Source: Corynebacterium lubricantis DSM 45231
Lineage (GTDB): Bacteria; Actinomycetota; Actinomycetes; Mycobacteriales; Mycobacteriaceae
Assembly (NCBI RefSeq): GCF_000379425.1
Contig: NZ_KB902186.1
Location: forward strand, 1-64,000
DNA: 64,000 bases
Reading direction: 5' to 3'
Positions within the stretch are counted from its first letter, which is position 1, and every line of letters begins with the position of its first letter. Of this stretch, positions 54,444 to 62,800 are shown in pieces. Position numbers and translations under genes: made by a program. The notes under the pieces are model-generated. The model was not told the origin of the DNA. It did no database searches and worked only from the letters and a program-made list of their open reading frames with translations.

Positions 54444-55139
54444 CTAATTTTCGGGTAGAACTTCCGCGTGATCGTCTAACCACACAACAACGTCGCGTTG
54501 CAGCGCGAGTAACTCGGTAGGCCATTTTGGCCCATCCGGATTTTCAATCCTTCGCACGTGGGTCGCATTCAGAAACCATGCCGGCTGCTCCAAAAGGATC
54601 GGGACAGTAGTCGGGGGACCATCGAAGACATCGACATCCAGAGCATTGAGAGCCGCGCGGACCAAACGTGCCGTCACGCTGTCCAATTGTCGCGGGTGCT
54701 GGGGAAACTCCGCTATCCAACTCCCAGTGTGATCTTGGTGAAATAGCACGGGAGTAGAAAAGCATGCCTCGACGACGCGATCGTGGGAATCGACCAACAC
54801 AACCTCTTCTGCCGGGCTGTCAGCCAGAATGCTCCCCAGCCAATCCAGATCTGGGCCCTTAATAAGAGGCAGTTTCCGGGTATCTCTCGCACCGGTGTCC
54901 GCCAAAGTCACTGTGTCAGTTTCTTTGCGGGCGGGTCGATTTCGCAGGCCGACCCCGCTGGCGTGCAGCTCCAGGCGTGGTGAGCCTTCGGCCTGGGAAA
55001 CCAGCGCATTAAGCTTGTCCATGCTGAGCGAGTACCCACGGGCTAAACATGCCTTCTGGAACCGTGCCAGATGCAGGCTTAACCCACGCACCTTGCCATC
55101 GCGGACAGTAAAAGAATCGGCGGCGAGCAGCTCGTTCAT
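54444..55139 (-). CDS. pabC: Aminodeoxychorismate lyase (class IV PLP enzyme)
   Basis: Cleaves 4-amino-4-deoxychorismate to p-aminobenzoate and pyruvate in folate synthesis. A 231-residue class IV aminotransferase-fold protein: LLAADSFTVRDGKVRGLSLH at the N-terminus, the ARDTRKLPLIKGPDLDWL segment with the expected PLP Lys, and EEVVLVDSHDRVVEACFSTP, the strand that binds the cofactor phosphate. The ATG at 55139 overlaps the pabAB stop (ATGA) and has AAAGGA 7 nt upstream; alternatives at 55145/55157 lie inside pabAB. Annotation relies strongly on coupling to pabAB. Confidence 0.85.
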   Translation of the reverse strand: MNELLAADSFTVRDGKVRGLSLHLARFQKACLARGYSLSMDKLNALVSQAEGSPRLELHASGVGLRNRPARKETDTVTLADTGARDTRKLPLIKGPDLDWLGSILADSPAEEVVLVDSHDRVVEACFSTPVLFHQDHTGSWIAEFPQHPRQLDSVTARLVRAALNALDVDVFDGPPTTVPILLEQPAWFLNATHVRRIENPDGPKWPTELLALQRDVVVWLDDHAEVLPEN

Positions 55140-57016
55140 GACCATCCTTTCAGCCAATTCTGTGTCGAGGCGAGCCCAAGAAGATGGCGCAAGGGAAGGA
55201 GCTTGACCATTACTTCATCAGCCTCATCAGCGGGAGTGCTCAGGGCCGTCACCGCCCCACCTGCCCCATAACTAAGATGCGAACCCTCGAGCACAGCGCT
55301 GCGGATCAGCACGGCGAAATCCGCTGTTCCGTCTGCAGCGAGAAAACCTGCCACTCCCGAATACCACCCGCGCGATTCTGGCTCCAAGCCTGCAAGCAAC
55401 TCGACAGTTCGCTTCTTGGGCGCGCCCGTCATCGATCCCGGTGGCAAACACGCACGCACAACCTCGGAAGATCTCGCCTGACTGCGCAGGTGACCTGTCA
55501 CCGTGCTGATCATTTGATGCCCGGTGGCAAAGGAATGCACACCAAATAGCTCCGGGACGTGCACGGTCCCGGGTTCGCAGAAATTCGAAATATCATGGCG
55601 CATCAGATCCACAATCATCTGATTCTCGGCACGATCCTTAACCGACGACACCAGCTCCTCCCGCAGATGCTCGTCCTCTGCCGGGGTCGCTCCGCGCCCG
55701 CGGGTTCCCTTGATCGGGCTGACGCGCACCGTGCGGTCGTGATCGATCGACAAAAATCGCTCGGGAGATGCCGAGAGAACCACGGTGTCGTCGATACGCC
55801 AAAAACTCGCCATCGGCGCAGGCGAGTGTTGCCGCAACCGCAGGTAAAGTCCCAGAGCATTTGGCTTTACGACGAGCTCCGCGCGCACATTCGTGGTCAT
55901 GCAGAGTTCGTAGGAGTCGCCGGAGGCAATAAACTCCTGACACTGCCGCACGGCCGTGAGGTACTCGGAGCGATCCAGGTCGGCCTGCGGTGGTTGGCGA
56001 AGCGCTGGGGGAGCAGCGGCGATAGGGGGTGCAGCAGTGATCGTGGGTGGTGTTGCACCCTGGCGCAGATAGCGCCAGGTTTCGCCGGCTTCTTCGACAT
56101 AAACGATGTCGGGAGTCAGCAGGAGAGCGGAGGTACCCGAGTAGTCAATGACGACAAAGCGCCCCGGCTGGAAAGTACCGCCACCGGAAACTACTGTCTG
56201 CGGACTAGCGTGCAGCAAATGTTCCTGGGCGGGCAGATCAATTCTTGCAGAAAAGCCCGTCCCCAGATCGGCTGCGAGGATGCTGCGTTGCCCCGTTGGG
56301 TGGGCAGAGTCTGAGCTATCAAGCCAGGCCATGGCCTTGGCCTGAGCATCCAATGTCGCGGCCATTTCCGGCAAGGTGACCTCCGGATCGAGACGCTGCG
56401 ACAGCCAGATCTGTGTGGGTGGCAGGGCCACACCGATCTCGGCCAGGGCTGCTCGGATGATGTCGCGGCCGTGGTGGGTCCCCACCGACTCGGGGTGGAA
56501 TTGGAGGCCATAGTGGGGCGCATCGCGTCGTCGACAAGCCATAATCGTGCCATCTTCTGCCAGCGACGTGACCTCGAGGTTGCTAGGCACGCTGTTGGGC
56601 TCGACGGCGAGGGAGTGATACCTGGTCACCTCGATCGGGCCTGGGAGCCCGGCGAACCCCGTGATGAAACTCGTACGACCGTGCATGGGGTGCGCGGCGC
56701 GCGAAACAGTGGCTCCCGCGGCGACCGCGATGGCCTGCATGCCGAGGCAAATGCCCAACACGGGTACCTCGGTTTGGGCTACGGCCAGGGCGGAGCCTGC
56801 AAGATCGCGGGAGTTATGTGGATTGCCCGGGCCGGGGGAAATGACAACCACGTCCTGCTCGGCGATCAGTTCGGGCGTGAGCCGGGGATCATCGTGGGAG
56901 AGGATTACGGGGCTGGTGCCCGTGGCCTCATCAATAAGGTGGGCGAGGATTCCCGAGAAGCTGTCATAGTTGTCAATGAGCAGCAACCGCAGCTGGGAAC
57001 GGGAATCGTGATCCAT
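55136..57016 (-). CDS. pabAB: Fused aminodeoxychorismate synthase PabA-PabB
   Basis: Makes 4-amino-4-deoxychorismate from chorismate and glutamine. 626 residues in two domains. Residues about 10-190 are a class I glutamine amidotransferase (LLLIDNYDSFSGILAHLI, VISPGPGNPHNSRD, VLGICLGMQAIAV with nucleophile Cys, LQFHPESVGTHHG with His/Glu). From about 200 onward is the chorismate-binding PabB domain (SGDSYELCMTTNVRAEL, RVSPIKGTRGRG, PPGSMTGAPKKRTVELL). The KGTRGRG region uses the chorismate-binding Lys. The ATG at 57016 starts MDHDSRSQLRLLLIDNYD; upstream extension to 57136 would run into the tRNA-Lys gene and is false. Confidence 0.93.
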   Translation of the reverse strand: MDHDSRSQLRLLLIDNYDSFSGILAHLIDEATGTSPVILSHDDPRLTPELIAEQDVVVISPGPGNPHNSRDLAGSALAVAQTEVPVLGICLGMQAIAVAAGATVSRAAHPMHGRTSFITGFAGLPGPIEVTRYHSLAVEPNSVPSNLEVTSLAEDGTIMACRRRDAPHYGLQFHPESVGTHHGRDIIRAALAEIGVALPPTQIWLSQRLDPEVTLPEMAATLDAQAKAMAWLDSSDSAHPTGQRSILAADLGTGFSARIDLPAQEHLLHASPQTVVSGGGTFQPGRFVVIDYSGTSALLLTPDIVYVEEAGETWRYLRQGATPPTITAAPPIAAAPPALRQPPQADLDRSEYLTAVRQCQEFIASGDSYELCMTTNVRAELVVKPNALGLYLRLRQHSPAPMASFWRIDDTVVLSASPERFLSIDHDRTVRVSPIKGTRGRGATPAEDEHLREELVSSVKDRAENQMIVDLMRHDISNFCEPGTVHVPELFGVHSFATGHQMISTVTGHLRSQARSSEVVRACLPPGSMTGAPKKRTVELLAGLEPESRGWYSGVAGFLAADGTADFAVLIRSAVLEGSHLSYGAGGAVTALSTPADEADEVMVKLLPLRHLLGLASTQNWLKGWS

Positions 57017-57048
57017 GGAAAATAAGCATAGAGCGAAGCAGGTTGGAA

Positions 57049-57090
57049 CCAAAAGAAAAAGCCACTTTCCAATTGTTTGGAAAGTGGCTT
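57049..57090 (-). terminator. Terminator of tRNA-Lys
   Basis: A perfect 14-bp stem (57059-57072 with 57077-57090), TTGT tetraloop on the plus strand, followed in the minus direction by TTTTTCTTTT (57051-57060). It sits 11 bp past the tRNA 3' end. Confidence 0.85.
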
Positions 57091-57101
57091 CTGCTTTGCT
57101 A

Positions 57102-57177
57102 TGGTGCGCCATCAGGGACTCGAACCCCAGACCCACTGATTAAGAGTCAGTTGCTCTACCAACTGAGCTAATGGCGC
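57102..57177 (-). tRNA. tRNA-Lys (CUU anticodon)
   Basis: A 76-nt cloverleaf on the minus strand with encoded CCA: acceptor GCGCCAT with ATGGCGC, D-arm AGCTCAGTTGGTAGAGC, anticodon arm ACTGA-CTCTTAA-TCAGT with anticodon CTT, and T-arm GGTTCGAGTCCC. Discriminator A. Confidence 0.97.
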
Positions 57178-57408
57178 GTATTTTGATTTCGTTGTTGCTG
57201 TCTTTGCAACGAGGAATAATATAACACCGTTTGTTTACTTAGGTAAAATCGCCTGGTTATTCAATGTTTTTAAGGGTAATAACGGCTATGATACAAAGTG
57301 ATAACGATGCGCGTTTCCGCTATGCGTTCGCAGTGATCCCACTTAGGCTTGTCATGTTGAGTACCAGTAGCGCTGGTCGATGTGTTGTATGAAGTGGCAA
57401 GGGATTTT

Positions 57409-58626
57409 GTGAAATTTAAAGTCGGTGCGAGAACTCTTCTTGCTGTAGTAACAACCGTGGGGCTTTTTGGTGGGCTCACGGCATGCACAATCGACACGGG
57501 AAGTTCGTCGGACGTGTCTCCCGTGGCTGAGGGCGAGGAAGTTTCGGGAGAGAATCCTGAAAGCCCTGAAAGCCAAGCCCCGTCAGTATCCGTGGATGAC
57601 GGGGCGGTTGACGTCGATCCCTCTGACCCGGTCACGGTGAGCTCGGCAACCGAGCTGAAAGCCGTGGAGATGACCAACCAGTACGGAAAAGTCGTCGAAG
57701 CGGAATTTAATGACGATAAGACTGAGTGGACCACGGCTGAGGTGCTGGGTTACAACCGCGAGTACACAATTGAAGCGACCGATGTGCACGGCAATGTCAC
57801 CACCACGTCTTTCGCCACTCCCACACCAAGTGCGACCACAGGAGTCGCCCTCGGGCCGTTGGCGGAATCGACCGTTGGTGTGGGCCAGGCCATCACCTTC
57901 CGTTTCACTACAGCTCCCACGGACAGAAAAGCCGTTGAGGAGTCCATCACGGTGGAGACATCAAACGACACCGAGGGTGGCTTTTATTGGATCGACCCAA
58001 ATGAACTGCGCTGGCGCCCGGCGGAGTTCTGGGAGCCAGGAACTACGGTCAGCGTAAAAGCCGATCTCTATGGCCTTGATATGGGTGACGGCTTGTACGG
58101 CTCGGATGACAATGCCACGAATTTCACTATCGGAAATCGCGTCCGCGGTGTTGTAGATAACGAGACAAAAACCATGAAGCTGTATCGCAATGGTGAGCTC
58201 CTGCGCACCATTCCGGTTTCGTTAGGTCGCGACGGTGGCCGCTGGTCTACTCCCAACGGGACTTACGTGATCGGGGACTCCCATGAGTCGCTCGTGATGG
58301 ACTCGAACACCTTCGGGTACGCACCTGAGGACGGTGGCTATGTCACCCCTGTGAAGTACGCGACCCAAATGTCCTACTCGGGTATATATGTCCACGGCGC
58401 ACCCTGGGCCGAAAGAGCCTTGGGTAGCTACAATCAATCCCACGGCTGCATCAACATGACAGACGCGGATGCGAAGTGGTTCCAGGAAAACGTCAAGCGT
58501 GGCGATCCGATCACCGTGAAGAACACCACGGCAGATACGTTGGCAGGCTGGGACGGTCTCGGTTACTGGAATATTGATTGGGACACGTGGAAGGAAGGAA
58601 ACGCGGAAACCGGGTCTGCGTATTAG
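57409..58626 (+). CDS. L,D-transpeptidase lipoprotein (LdtMt2-like)
   Basis: A 405-residue secreted enzyme that forms 3-3 cross-links in peptidoglycan. Signal peptide and lipobox (GGLTAC, Cys 26) are followed by an acidic Ser/Pro linker, two Ig-like domains (about 70-150 and 150-250; [15 protein letters not shown] typifies the second) and a YkuD catalytic domain ([48 protein letters not shown] with nucleophile Cys about 347). The GTG at 57409 has AAGGGA 5 nt upstream and gives a normal signal peptide. The LLM oxidoreductase follows with its ribosome binding site over this stop codon. Confidence 0.93.
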   Translation: MKFKVGARTLLAVVTTVGLFGGLTACTIDTGSSSDVSPVAEGEEVSGENPESPESQAPSVSVDDGAVDVDPSDPVTVSSATELKAVEMTNQYGKVVEAEFNDDKTEWTTAEVLGYNREYTIEATDVHGNVTTTSFATPTPSATTGVALGPLAESTVGVGQAITFRFTTAPTDRKAVEESITVETSNDTEGGFYWIDPNELRWRPAEFWEPGTTVSVKADLYGLDMGDGLYGSDDNATNFTIGNRVRGVVDNETKTMKLYRNGELLRTIPVSLGRDGGRWSTPNGTYVIGDSHESLVMDSNTFGYAPEDGGYVTPVKYATQMSYSGIYVHGAPWAERALGSYNQSHGCINMTDADAKWFQENVKRGDPITVKNTTADTLAGWDGLGYWNIDWDTWKEGNAETGSAY

Positions 58627-58635
58627 GTGAAGTCA

Positions 58636-59595
58636 ATGCGTTTTTCCATCTTGGACCGTGCACAGACGATTCGCGGGGAATCCGACGCCGATCCGCTGCG
58701 CCGAGTCATCGCGCACGCACAACAGGTGGAAGAACTGGGCTTTGAACGTATCCTCGTCGCCGAACATCACGGGGTACCAGGCATCCCTGGATCCGCGCCC
58801 ACGGTGCTAGCTGCTGCGGTGGCGGCCAACACTTCGTCGATACGCGTCGGTACTGGTGGCATCATGTTGCCCGCACACCAACCGTTGGTAGCGGCTGAGC
58901 AGATCGGCGTGCTGGAGGCTCTTTTTCCGGGGCGCATCGATGCCGGAATTGGCAATTCGGTTGGCTTTACCAAGCCAGTACGCGATGCGTTACGCCAAGG
59001 TGATCCTGCCGAGCTGAAACAGCAATTCCCCACTGAGCTGCGTGAACTACTCGCGTATTTGCGTGGGGAGGCCGACATTACGGCGCGTCCCGGAAACGCC
59101 GGGGCAACGCCGGTGTGGTTGTTGGCGGGATTCAAATCCATTCTTACGGCAGCGGAGCTAGGCATTAACGTGATCGTGGGTGGTCCCAGCCTCTTCGATC
59201 GTTCCGAGCCTAAACACCCCTACCTTGAGCGCTACCGCGCGCAGCACCCCTCGGGGCAGGTGATTGTCTCGGCGAATATCGCTGTTGCCGAGTCGGAAGG
59301 CAAGGCGCGAGATTTGCTCATGCCGCAGATTGTTGCGGAGGTGTTGTCGCGAAGCACGGGTGCGTTCGAGGCGATGGACCCCGATGCCGCTTCCATGCGG
59401 CTCACTGAGAGGCAGCAACAGCGTGTCGACGGAGGACTCGCCATGAGCATCTATGGCACACCAGATTCGGTGCGAGTACAGCTGAAAGAGTTGGAAGCAT
59501 TTACAGGTGCCAGCGAGTTCCTTGTGACAGGGGCGATGACAGATCTTGACGCGCAAAAACGCAGTGAGAGTTTTCTTGCAGAGATGATGGAATGA
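58636..59595 (+). CDS. LLM class (luciferase-like) flavin-dependent oxidoreductase
   Basis: A 319-residue bacterial-luciferase-like monooxygenase/reductase using FMN or F420. RFSILDRAQTIRG opens the barrel; GFERILVAEHHGVPGIPGSA (about 36-55) and IRVGTGGIMLPAHQPLVAAE (about 71-90) are the classical LLM motifs, then FPGRIDAGIGNS. The YxxEHH-like motif occurs as VAEHHGV. The substrate cannot be told. The ATG at 58636 is favoured (AGGTGA overlapping the previous stop codon); GTG 58627 is an alternative. Confidence 0.85.
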   Translation: MRFSILDRAQTIRGESDADPLRRVIAHAQQVEELGFERILVAEHHGVPGIPGSAPTVLAAAVAANTSSIRVGTGGIMLPAHQPLVAAEQIGVLEALFPGRIDAGIGNSVGFTKPVRDALRQGDPAELKQQFPTELRELLAYLRGEADITARPGNAGATPVWLLAGFKSILTAAELGINVIVGGPSLFDRSEPKHPYLERYRAQHPSGQVIVSANIAVAESEGKARDLLMPQIVAEVLSRSTGAFEAMDPDAASMRLTERQQQRVDGGLAMSIYGTPDSVRVQLKELEAFTGASEFLVTGAMTDLDAQKRSESFLAEMME

Positions 59596-59718
59596 AAAGA
59601 AGAATTAGGTAAAATAACCCACGATTAATGGGTAATTGCTCGGGCGATAGGCCAACCCGTGGCGCAGTACTGTGGGAAAATCGTTGGATGCAACGAGGCG
59701 AGTTGGTAGGGAGATGAG

Positions 59719-60987
59719 ATGAGCAATGGCTCCTTAATTCGGCTTCGGGCAAGCGAGGAAGAGAAAGCAGGACGCCCGTCGCACTTGAGCCTGCGCTACC
59801 TGCCCATCCAGCTCGCAGTGCTTGCCGTGATGTTGAATAACTGGGACTTCCCGGCCCTGGGGCTGAACTTTTCGGACCCACTTGTGATCCTAGGCATTGT
59901 CAGCCTCCTCTTTCTGCGGCCGAAGCTGCCAGTATCGCACTACCTGATTGTCGTCCTAGTCGGTGCAGTCGTCGGTGCGAATATTGTGGCCGCGTCGGTG
60001 ATAGACGGTTCCTATTCCATGACAAACGGCAGCCTCTACCTGGGCAAAGTGGTGCTCTACGCCTTGTTTATTCTGATGCTGTACAACTATGTGGTGCAGC
60101 GAGGGTTCCTTACAGAGGCGCTACGCATCCTGGTTGCGTGGACGTTAATTGCCTGCGGGATCGGCCTGTACATCACTTTCGTTCTGCAAAGCGGGATTGG
60201 GCTGCCCTACGAGTTCTTCTGGGAATTCACAAGAAAAGACCAGGCCAGTTACGACTTCGGTGATTCCTCCGGCATCATCCGAAATCGCAGTATCTTCTCG
60301 GAGCCACAACACTTTGGATTTTTCTTGAACACGGTGCTCCTGTTTTGCATGTTCAATAGTGCAAAGATTCGGGTGTCCAATCCGGTTCTCGTGATTATCA
60401 GCGTCACAGCCATCACGACACTGTCGTTCTCCACGCTGCCGATCACGGTGGTGTTGATCGCAGCCTATATTTTGCGACGACACAACGTCGCCGGGGCGGT
60501 CGTTCTCGGCGTGGGATCGGTTGCGTTAGTTTTGCTTGCGGGCACTGGGCCATTTGCCGAAGCGATCCGGACCACTATTTTCGACCGCTTCGACGCGATT
60601 GTCAGCGGCCGCGACGGCTCAGCGGTGTCGAGGCTTTCGGGTAGCTGGGACTATTTCAACCCAGACCATATTCTGACCGGAAACGGTATCGGGTCGACGC
60701 CCGATATTTTCAACAACTACGCTTACGCGCTGACTGAACTTGGAATTTTCCCACTCCTGCTTATGGTGCTGCTCTCCGTGATCTTGCTGCGCCGCAACTT
60801 GGCGTTGGGGCTGTATTTCATCTTCTTTACGGCAACGAAAGGCGGCTACCTTTCGGCCTATTATTGGGTATTCTTGGCGTTCTTTTTCATCTTTTCCTAC
60901 ACCTACTCCGCAACAACTACTGCCGCATCACGTACTTCTGCGGCAGATCCTGTTAGTAAAAAGAAGAACTTCACTTTGTCGGCGTAA
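59719..60987 (+). CDS. Wzy/O-antigen-ligase-like polytopic membrane protein
   Basis: A 422-residue membrane protein with about 11 hydrophobic segments and one large extracytoplasmic loop between the last helices (about residues 275-340). The loop has the Wzy/WaaL-type signature DGSAVSRLSGSWDYF...LTGNGIGSTPDIFNNYAY, with the conserved Arg and the GNGIGS stretch. Such proteins polymerise or ligate undecaprenyl-linked oligosaccharides. TAGGGAGATGAG precedes the ATG. No other glycan gene is next to it; the glycan cluster at 7-15 kb has a flippase but no polymerase, so this could be its missing partner. Followed by a strong terminator, so monocistronic. Confidence 0.75.
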   Translation: MSNGSLIRLRASEEEKAGRPSHLSLRYLPIQLAVLAVMLNNWDFPALGLNFSDPLVILGIVSLLFLRPKLPVSHYLIVVLVGAVVGANIVAASVIDGSYSMTNGSLYLGKVVLYALFILMLYNYVVQRGFLTEALRILVAWTLIACGIGLYITFVLQSGIGLPYEFFWEFTRKDQASYDFGDSSGIIRNRSIFSEPQHFGFFLNTVLLFCMFNSAKIRVSNPVLVIISVTAITTLSFSTLPITVVLIAAYILRRHNVAGAVVLGVGSVALVLLAGTGPFAEAIRTTIFDRFDAIVSGRDGSAVSRLSGSWDYFNPDHILTGNGIGSTPDIFNNYAYALTELGIFPLLLMVLLSVILLRRNLALGLYFIFFTATKGGYLSAYYWVFLAFFFIFSYTYSATTTAASRTSAADPVSKKKNFTLSA

Positions 60988-61006
60988 TCGGAAAAATCAC
61001 ACTCCG

Positions 61007-61053
61007 AAAAACCGCCCGGGTCGAGCAGTTTCCAGCTCTTCCGGGCGGTTTTT
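61007..61053 (+). terminator. Terminator after the Wzy-like gene
   Basis: AAAAACCGCCCGG (61007-61019) pairs over 13 bp with CCGGGCGGTTTTT (61041-61053), with an additional inner GAGC/GCTC pairing and a U-run at the end of the stem. Starts 19 bp past the stop. Confidence 0.88.
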
Positions 61054-61160
61054 GCTGTCGCCAATCAGGGCATGTTTCAGGAATCAATTGTGAAGTAGAT
61101 CAAAGTATCTTCCCAAAAGTGATTGCAAACACATTAGGGGCAGGCTAGTGTCAAACGCAG

Positions 61161-61178
61161 TGAATGAATGTTCATTCA
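61161..61178. promoter_or_regulatory. Palindromic TetR-type operator
   Basis: TGAATGAATGTTCATTCA has two perfect 8-bp arms around a 2-bp centre, typical for TetR-family operators. It lies 63 bp upstream of the TetR start at 61241, so autoregulation of the whole operon is likely. Confidence 0.75.
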
Positions 61179-61240
61179 ATTTGAACCAAAGTTCACTTTC
61201 CAGGAGTAATCCTCCCGAATCACAGTCTGAAAGGCCCTTC

Positions 61241-61948
61241 ATGGCACCCTCCACTCCCGCACAGCTGGCATCGAAATTAGATGCCGACAAAGAGGCGCGC
61301 ACCGCTAGACAGGATGTGCGCACCCGGCAAATCCTCGACGCTGCTGCCAAATTGATGCAGCAGAGCGGGTCCCACCAGGTATCCATGAAGGCCATCGCCG
61401 ACGAGGTGGGAATGTCCGTCGGACTCATCTACCGCTACTACGAAAACAAGGAAGCACTGGTCAAAGCCGTCATCGTTGGAGTGCTCGACGAAATGGCCTA
61501 CGAGATCCCACGAGCGATCGAACCCGTGCAAGATCCGGTGCGACGCGTCGCCGCGGCCTTTACTGCCTACGCAGAACTGATCCGCGACAACCGCCGTGCC
61601 ACCCTGTTGACCTACCGCGAGACCTACATCTTGGATCGCGAGGGCCAGGAGCAAGTGAAGTCTCTTGAGATGCAGACCGGGCAGCCAATGCTGCAGGCCA
61701 CCCAGGCCGCCATTGACGCCGGCCTATTCCGTGAAATGAACGCCCGAGTGTTCTCCTACGACCTGCTCATCATTGCCCAGGCTTGGGCTCTGAAGTACTG
61801 GTACTTCTCCGAGCGGATGAGCTTCGAGGAATTCGTCGCAACGCAACTCTCCATCACCCTCGCCGGCGCGATCAAACCGGAACACCGCGAGACCTACGCC
61901 GACCTGATCGAACCAGCTGCAGGCCCACACACCACCACCGAAAACTAG
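61241..61948 (+). CDS. TetR-family regulator of the CoA-pathway operon
   Basis: A 235-residue TetR repressor: DVRTRQILDAAAKLMQQSGS followed by the helix-turn-helix VSMKAIADEVGMSVGLIYRY (about residues 48-67) and a helical effector domain with aromatic residues (AWALKYWYFSERMSF). The ATG at 61241 is chosen (GAAAGG 6 nt upstream); extending to 61148 would put the palindromic operator inside the coding sequence. It is the first gene of an operon with a BadI-like hydrolase 34 bp downstream and an acyl-CoA dehydrogenase, so its ligand is probably an acyl- or aroyl-like CoA. Confidence 0.87.
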   Translation: MAPSTPAQLASKLDADKEARTARQDVRTRQILDAAAKLMQQSGSHQVSMKAIADEVGMSVGLIYRYYENKEALVKAVIVGVLDEMAYEIPRAIEPVQDPVRRVAAAFTAYAELIRDNRRATLLTYRETYILDREGQEQVKSLEMQTGQPMLQATQAAIDAGLFREMNARVFSYDLLIIAQAWALKYWYFSERMSFEEFVATQLSITLAGAIKPEHRETYADLIEPAAGPHTTTEN

Positions 61949-61982
61949 CCACAACCCCTCCCCACACCAAGGAACAGTCACC

Positions 61983-62786
61983 ATGAATGCACAGCAGTTT
62001 GAAGACATCCTCTACGAGCGTCGCAACGCGGCCGCGATTATTACCATCAACCGCCCGCAACGCTACAACGCCTTCCGCGCGCAGACCGTCGAGGAACTCA
62101 TCAAGGCCTTCAAAATGGCCTGGGCGGATCACGGTGTGCAAGCCGTTATTCTCACCGGCGCGGGCGAAAAGGCATTCTGCTCCGGCGGCGACGTGAAGCA
62201 GCGCGCCGAGACCGGTGACTACGGTCCGAGCGAGTCCGGCCTTTTTGAAATTGGCCTGCTGCACAAGACCATCCGCGATATTCCCAAGCCTGTCATCGCA
62301 GCTGTTAACGGCATCGCCATCGGCGGCGGCCACGTGCTCCAGGTGCTGTGTGACCTCACCATTGCTTCCTCCACCGCACGCTTCGGTCAGTCCGGCCCAC
62401 GCGTGGGATCCTTCGATGCCGGCTTCGGTTCGGCGTACCTCGCGCGCATCGTCGGCGAGAAGCGCGCCCGCGAAATCTGGTACCTCTGCCGCCAGTACGA
62501 CGCAGAGAAGGCCATGAGCTGGGGTTTGGTCAACGAGATCGTTGAGCCGGACAAGCTTATCGACGAGGCCATGGCCTGGGCCGACGAGATCGCAGAGAAG
62601 TCACCCACCGCAATTCGCTTCCTCAAGCAGTCCTTCAACGCGGACACCGACCACCAGGCGGGCCTGTCGAACATGGCGATGTCGGCGCTTGACCTCTACG
62701 CAGTATCCGACGAGGGCATGGAAGGCGCCAACGCTTTCGCTGAAAAGCGCGCGCCAGACTTCGCCTCCAAAGTATCCCACCACTAG
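61983..62786 (+). CDS. badI: Crotonase-family enzyme, probable 2-ketocyclohexanecarboxyl-CoA hydrolase (BadI-like)
   Basis: A 267-residue crotonase-fold enzyme. The CoA-binding and oxyanion segments are AFCSGGDVKQRAETGDYG and VNGIAIGGGHVLQVLCDL, followed by FGQSGPRVGSFDAGFGSAYL, the region that marks the MenB/BadI branch rather than ordinary enoyl-CoA hydratases. REIWYLCRQYDAEKAMSWGL and a SFNADTDHQAG stretch closely resemble Rhodopseudomonas BadI, which opens the ring of 2-ketocyclohexanecarboxyl-CoA to pimeloyl-CoA. A naphthoate synthase (MenB) is the alternative. AAGGAACAGTCACC precedes the ATG. Substrate assignment is inferred by memory comparison plus the next gene. Confidence 0.75.
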   Translation: MNAQQFEDILYERRNAAAIITINRPQRYNAFRAQTVEELIKAFKMAWADHGVQAVILTGAGEKAFCSGGDVKQRAETGDYGPSESGLFEIGLLHKTIRDIPKPVIAAVNGIAIGGGHVLQVLCDLTIASSTARFGQSGPRVGSFDAGFGSAYLARIVGEKRAREIWYLCRQYDAEKAMSWGLVNEIVEPDKLIDEAMAWADEIAEKSPTAIRFLKQSFNADTDHQAGLSNMAMSALDLYAVSDEGMEGANAFAEKRAPDFASKVSHH

Positions 62787-62800
62787 GAAGGACGAAGAAC

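Noticed and set aside
55559..56314. Plus-strand frame opposite pabAB
   Set aside because: No motifs, and pabAB is well supported.
57017..57136. N-terminal extension of pabAB
   Set aside because: It would overlap the terminator and most of the 3' half of tRNA-Lys; the internal ATG at 57016 gives the canonical start.
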